Shown here one piece after another: positions 13,895 through 16,231 of a DNA stretch of 16,231 bases (its first letter is position 1; every line of letters starts with the position of its first letter). This stretch comes from JBCDCP01 sp039181495 (GTDB lineage Bacteria; Pseudomonadota; Alphaproteobacteria; Rhizobiales; Tepidamorphaceae): positions 1 through 16,231 of the forward strand of contig JBCDCP010000070.1 of assembly GCA_039181495.1 (NCBI GenBank), written 5' to 3'. The translations under genes were made by a program, and so were the position numbers. The notes below the pieces were generated by a model that was given only the letters and a program-made list of their open reading frames with translations, was not told the DNA's origin and searched no databases.

Positions 13895-14524
13895 CTAGCG
13901 CACCCGCGCAGGACCATCCTTGAGCGCGAGCAGCCCGGCAGCCACAATCATCAGACTGCCGGAGACCCGGTTCAGCCAGACAGGCTGGTTCCGCAAGCCG
14001 CCCATGACGCGCGTCGCCAGCGAGCCGTAGATCATCAGGATTACCCCATCGATAACGAGATAGGTGGAGCCCAAGACCAGGAGCTGCGGCCAGATCGGCG
14101 CTCCCGGATCGATGAATTGCGGGAACAGAGCAGCGAAGAAGAACACTGCCTTGGGATTGGCTGCCGATGTCAAAAAGCCCTGCATGTACAATTCGCGGGG
14201 GCTGGCGGTGGTGGTCGCTTTGCCGTTGCCGGTTGCCGGTCTTGCGCGAAATGTCCGAATTCCGACCCAGACCAGATAGCCGACCCCAAGCCACTTGATG
14301 ACAATGAAGGCGGTCGCCGAAGAGGAGATCAAGGTTGCGAGGCCAAACCCGGCCGCCATCATCTGCAGTGAGTTGGCGCTGAGATCACCAGCAACGGTGG
14401 CACGACTTGGCACGACACCATGCCGCATCGAGTTGGTGATCATCAGAATCTGGCTTGGGCCTGGCGGTGTTGCGAAGAACACGCCGACGGTTGCGAGATA
14501 GGCAAGATAGATTTCGAGCGTCAT
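13895..14524 (-). CDS. LysE/RhtB family amino-acid exporter
   Basis: This 209-residue inner-membrane protein has the length and the about six hydrophobic segments typical of LysE/RhtB exporters. Family motifs are PPGPSQILMITNSMRHG (20-36) near the N-terminus and GFLTSAANPKAVFFFAALFPQF (116-137) in the middle, with the conserved NPK at 123-125. The family exports amino acids and related small molecules by proton-coupled transport. The substrate here is not known, though the divergent branched-chain aminotransferase makes an amino acid plausible. The ATG at 14524 lacks a clear ribosome binding site, and a possible promoter places transcription start at about the ATG itself. Its stop is 6 bases from the M20 peptidase stop. 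Confidence 0.92.
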   Translation of the reverse strand: MTLEIYLAYLATVGVFFATPPGPSQILMITNSMRHGVVPSRATVAGDLSANSLQMMAAGFGLATLISSSATAFIVIKWLGVGYLVWVGIRTFRARPATGNGKATTTASPRELYMQGFLTSAANPKAVFFFAALFPQFIDPGAPIWPQLLVLGSTYLVIDGVILMIYGSLATRVMGGLRNQPVWLNRVSGSLMIVAAGLLALKDGPARVR

Positions 14525-14530
14525 GTCGGC

Positions 14531-14560
14531 AGCATAGGGTCAACGTTTGCAACTGGCCAA
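14531..14560 (-). promoter_or_regulatory. Candidate promoter of the LysE-family gene
   Basis: On the minus strand TTGGCC (complement of 14555-14560) is followed after 18 bases by TATGCT (complement of 14531-14536). Each matches four of six consensus bases. Transcription would start at about 14524, the A of the ATG, suggesting a leaderless message. Weak call. Confidence 0.25.
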
Positions 14561-14567
14561 GTGGCAA
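14547..14567. promoter_or_regulatory. 21-base near-palindrome, likely operator
   Basis: The site reads TTGC-n-ACT-n-G around a central C, mirrored as C-n-AGT-n-GCAA, so 16 of the 20 flanking positions pair (two mismatched pairs). Its centre is 33 bases upstream of the LysE-family ATG and 104 bases upstream of the aminotransferase ATG. It overlaps the candidate -35 box of the exporter gene. A dimeric repressor or activator is the likely reader; its identity is not shown. Confidence 0.45.
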
Positions 14568-14660
14568 CTGCACATATGGGCTTTGCCGAGGGATGACTTG
14601 ACCGGCGCATCATTCCGCCCTTCACTGCCAACAACGATGAACACTGGGCGGAGACGAAAG

Positions 14661-15518
14661 ATGGCCGAATGGTCGGAAACCTGGACCTGGATCGACGGGA
14701 CCTGGCACGAAGGAAACCCTCCGATCATCGGACCACGGACACATGCTGCATGGCTCGGCTCGTCAGTTTTTGATGGCGCGCGCGCGTTTGAAGGTGTCGC
14801 GCCGGATCTCGATCGTCATTGCGACCGGGTCAACAATTCCGCGCACGCGCTCGGTCTCAATCCGACGATGGAAACAGACGAGATCGTCGAACTCTCCCGC
14901 GAGGGTATCAAGATGTTCGGCGACAAGGCCGAACTCTACATCCGGCCAATGTATTGGGCTGAAGAGGGTGGCTACTTCTCTGTGCCGCCGCTGCCGGAGT
15001 CGACGCGGTTTTGCCTGTGCCTGCACGTAACGCCGATGCCCGAACCGCAGGGTTTCTCGGTTACACAGACCCAGTATCGCCGCCCCACGATTGAATCAGC
15101 GCCTGTGAATGCCAAAGCTGGCTGCCTGTATCCCAATTCAGGCCGGGCGCTGATGGAAGTGCGCGGAAAAGGCTATGACAACGCGGTCGTCCTCGACGCG
15201 CTTTCCAATGTTGCCGAGCTCGCAACGGCTAATCTGATGATGGCCAAGGACGGTGTCGTCCACACGCCATATCCCAATGGCACCTTTCTCAACGGCATCA
15301 CCCGCCAGCGGGTGATCCATTTGCTGCGCGATGCAGGCGTCGAGGTTCAGGAGCGCATCATCACCTATGATGAACTGAAGGACGCCGACGAACTCTGGTC
15401 CACCGGGAACTACGCCAAGGTGCTGCCGATCAACCGGATCGACGATCGTGAACTGCAGCCTGGGCCACTCTATTCCCGTGCCCGCGCTTTGTACTGGGAA
15501 TGGGCTCACTCGGCGTGA
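14661..15518 (+). CDS. ilvE: Branched-chain amino-acid aminotransferase (class IV, PLP)
   Basis: This 285-residue fold-type IV PLP enzyme is expected to exchange amino groups between glutamate and leucine, isoleucine or valine. The PLP-binding lysine is most likely Lys152 in VNAKAGCLYPN, and the cofactor-ring glutamate Glu186 in NVAELATANLMMAKDG. The N-terminal GSSVFDGARAFEG (33-45), with its FEG, is typical of branched-chain and D-amino-acid aminotransferases. The C-terminal part has FLNGITRQRVIHLLRDAGVEV and LWSTGNYAKVLPINRI. The overall pattern fits the branched-chain group, but specificity (including D-amino acids) is not proven. GGAGA at 14650-14654, 6 bases before the ATG, sets the start; the frame is open from 14547 but that part covers the control region. 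The DUF1194 gene follows after 98 bases. Confidence 0.88.
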   Translation: MAEWSETWTWIDGTWHEGNPPIIGPRTHAAWLGSSVFDGARAFEGVAPDLDRHCDRVNNSAHALGLNPTMETDEIVELSREGIKMFGDKAELYIRPMYWAEEGGYFSVPPLPESTRFCLCLHVTPMPEPQGFSVTQTQYRRPTIESAPVNAKAGCLYPNSGRALMEVRGKGYDNAVVLDALSNVAELATANLMMAKDGVVHTPYPNGTFLNGITRQRVIHLLRDAGVEVQERIITYDELKDADELWSTGNYAKVLPINRIDDRELQPGPLYSRARALYWEWAHSA

Positions 15519-15616
15519 AGTCCACATGCCGACGGCGCGCTCACGACTCGCGGCAAACCGGGGCCGCACCGGCAGCGTAACCTTGAAGGGTGGCGCGATT
15601 GAAGGAGCGGACGGGC

Positions 15617-16231
15617 ATGTCACGGTTTGATCGGCGCTGGCTCTTGCGCGTGCTGGGGGCGACTGGCCTCGTGCCGTTTGCGGGACTTCACTCCTACGCA
15701 CAGAGTGAACGGACCCGTGTCGACGTTGAACTGGTCCTGGCGGCCGATGGTTCAGGCTCCATCGACGACGACGAACTGGCCTTCCAGCGCAGCGGCTATG
15801 CCAAGGCGATCACATCCAACCAGGTCATTGCGGTGATCCAGCGCGGACTTCGAGGACGCATCGCTGTTGCATATACGGAATGGGGCGGCCCGGATTCGCA
15901 GCACCTTATCGTTGACTGGCATGTCATCAGCGACCTCGAAAGTGCCGCCGTATTTGCCAATGCGCTTGTCTCCTCGCCAAGGGCGGCGCGCGGCTACAAT
16001 TCGATTTCCGGGGCCATCGATTTTGCGGTCGGGCTGATTGAGCGCAACACCTATGCCGGGGAACGGCTGGTGATTGACGTGTCCGGGGATGGCCCGAATA
16101 TCGGCGGGCGACCGGTCCAGCTGGCCCGGGATGACGCGGTCAACAAAGGCATCACGATCAACGGACGGGTGATAAATAGACCGGGTGGCGGCGATCGTGG
16201 TCCCGGCGGCATTCCGCTTGAAGAGCATTAC
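15617..16231 (+). CDS. DUF1194 protein with von Willebrand A-like fold, 5' part
   Basis: The visible 205 residues run open to the right edge. They match the alphaproteobacterial DUF1194 family: VDVELVLAADGSGSIDDDELAFQRSGYAKAI (35-65), GRIAVAYTEWGGPDSQ (80-95), SISGAIDFAVGLIE (129-142), VIDVSGDGPN (152-161) and the start of the GITINGRVI strand. Asp44, Ser46 and Ser48 form the DxSxS metal-site motif, with Asp158 as the later acidic residue. The N-terminus has a twin arginine (DRRWLLR, 5-11), a hydrophobic stretch and SYAQ, so export by the Tat route is plausible. AAGGAG (15602-15607), 9 bases before the ATG, supports the start. The family function is unknown. The family is typically longer than this, so a few dozen residues are probably outside the window. 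Confidence 0.9.
   Translation, partial: MSRFDRRWLLRVLGATGLVPFAGLHSYAQSERTRVDVELVLAADGSGSIDDDELAFQRSGYAKAITSNQVIAVIQRGLRGRIAVAYTEWGGPDSQHLIVDWHVISDLESAAVFANALVSSPRAARGYNSISGAIDFAVGLIERNTYAGERLVIDVSGDGPNIGGRPVQLARDDAVNKGITINGRVINRPGGGDRGPGGIPLEEHY

Larger units (their letters stand above)
14525..14660. other. Divergent control region of exporter and aminotransferase
   Basis: These 136 bases separate two divergent starts and contain a 21-base near-palindrome (14547-14567). A TTGACC at 14598-14603 could be a -35 box for the aminotransferase, but the hexamer 17 bases on (TTCACT) is a poor -10. No RNA gene was seen. Confidence 0.5.

Overview
The window looks like ordinary chromosomal DNA from an alphaproteobacterium, most likely of the Hyphomicrobiales (rhizobial) type. 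By eye the G+C content is about 60%. The gene set fits this: a two-subunit methylmalonyl-CoA mutase with a separate MeaB, a DUF1194 protein, a small DUF2267 protein and a COG3904-type secreted protein. The lineage is an inference from protein character. No rRNA, tRNA, CRISPR array, transposase, integrase or attachment site was seen.

Layout, left to right. (1) 2-343: 3' part of an isochorismatase-family hydrolase, running off the left edge. (2) 347-1105 (-): secreted ClpP/crotonase-fold protein, divergent from glutaryl-CoA dehydrogenase gcdH (1262-2494 +), which is followed by a small four-helix membrane protein (2508-2903 +). (3) 2890-4514 (-): a DUF1131-type lipoprotein gene overlapping meaB by 4 bases. 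(4) 4687-6210: three small envelope genes of unknown function on alternating strands. (5) 6213-10696 (-): an apparent operon of a DUF2267 protein, mutA (small mutase subunit) and scpA/mutB (large, B12-binding subunit). (6) 10911-13888 (+): a DUF853 HerA-like ATPase and an M20 metallopeptidase. (7) 13895-14524 (-): LysE-family exporter, divergent from a branched-chain aminotransferase (14661-15518 +). (8) 15617 to the right edge: a DUF1194 protein with a von Willebrand A-like fold, incomplete.

The metabolic theme is acyl-CoA and amino-acid catabolism. GcdH takes lysine/tryptophan carbon (glutaryl-CoA) to crotonyl-CoA. The mutase converts methylmalonyl-CoA from propionate and branched-chain amino acids to succinyl-CoA, and MeaB protects and reloads its cobalamin. 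The aminotransferase starts or ends branched-chain amino-acid metabolism, and the LysE-type protein may export amino acids. Propionyl-CoA carboxylase and methylmalonyl-CoA epimerase are not in the window.

I see no convincing new multi-gene system. The points most worth a second look are the DUF2267 gene at the head of the mutase operon, the translationally coupled lipoprotein-meaB pair away from its mutase, a 21-base near-palindrome between the LysE exporter and the aminotransferase, a duplicated ribosome-binding/start region before a 69-residue membrane protein, and five convergent gene pairs with almost no space between them.
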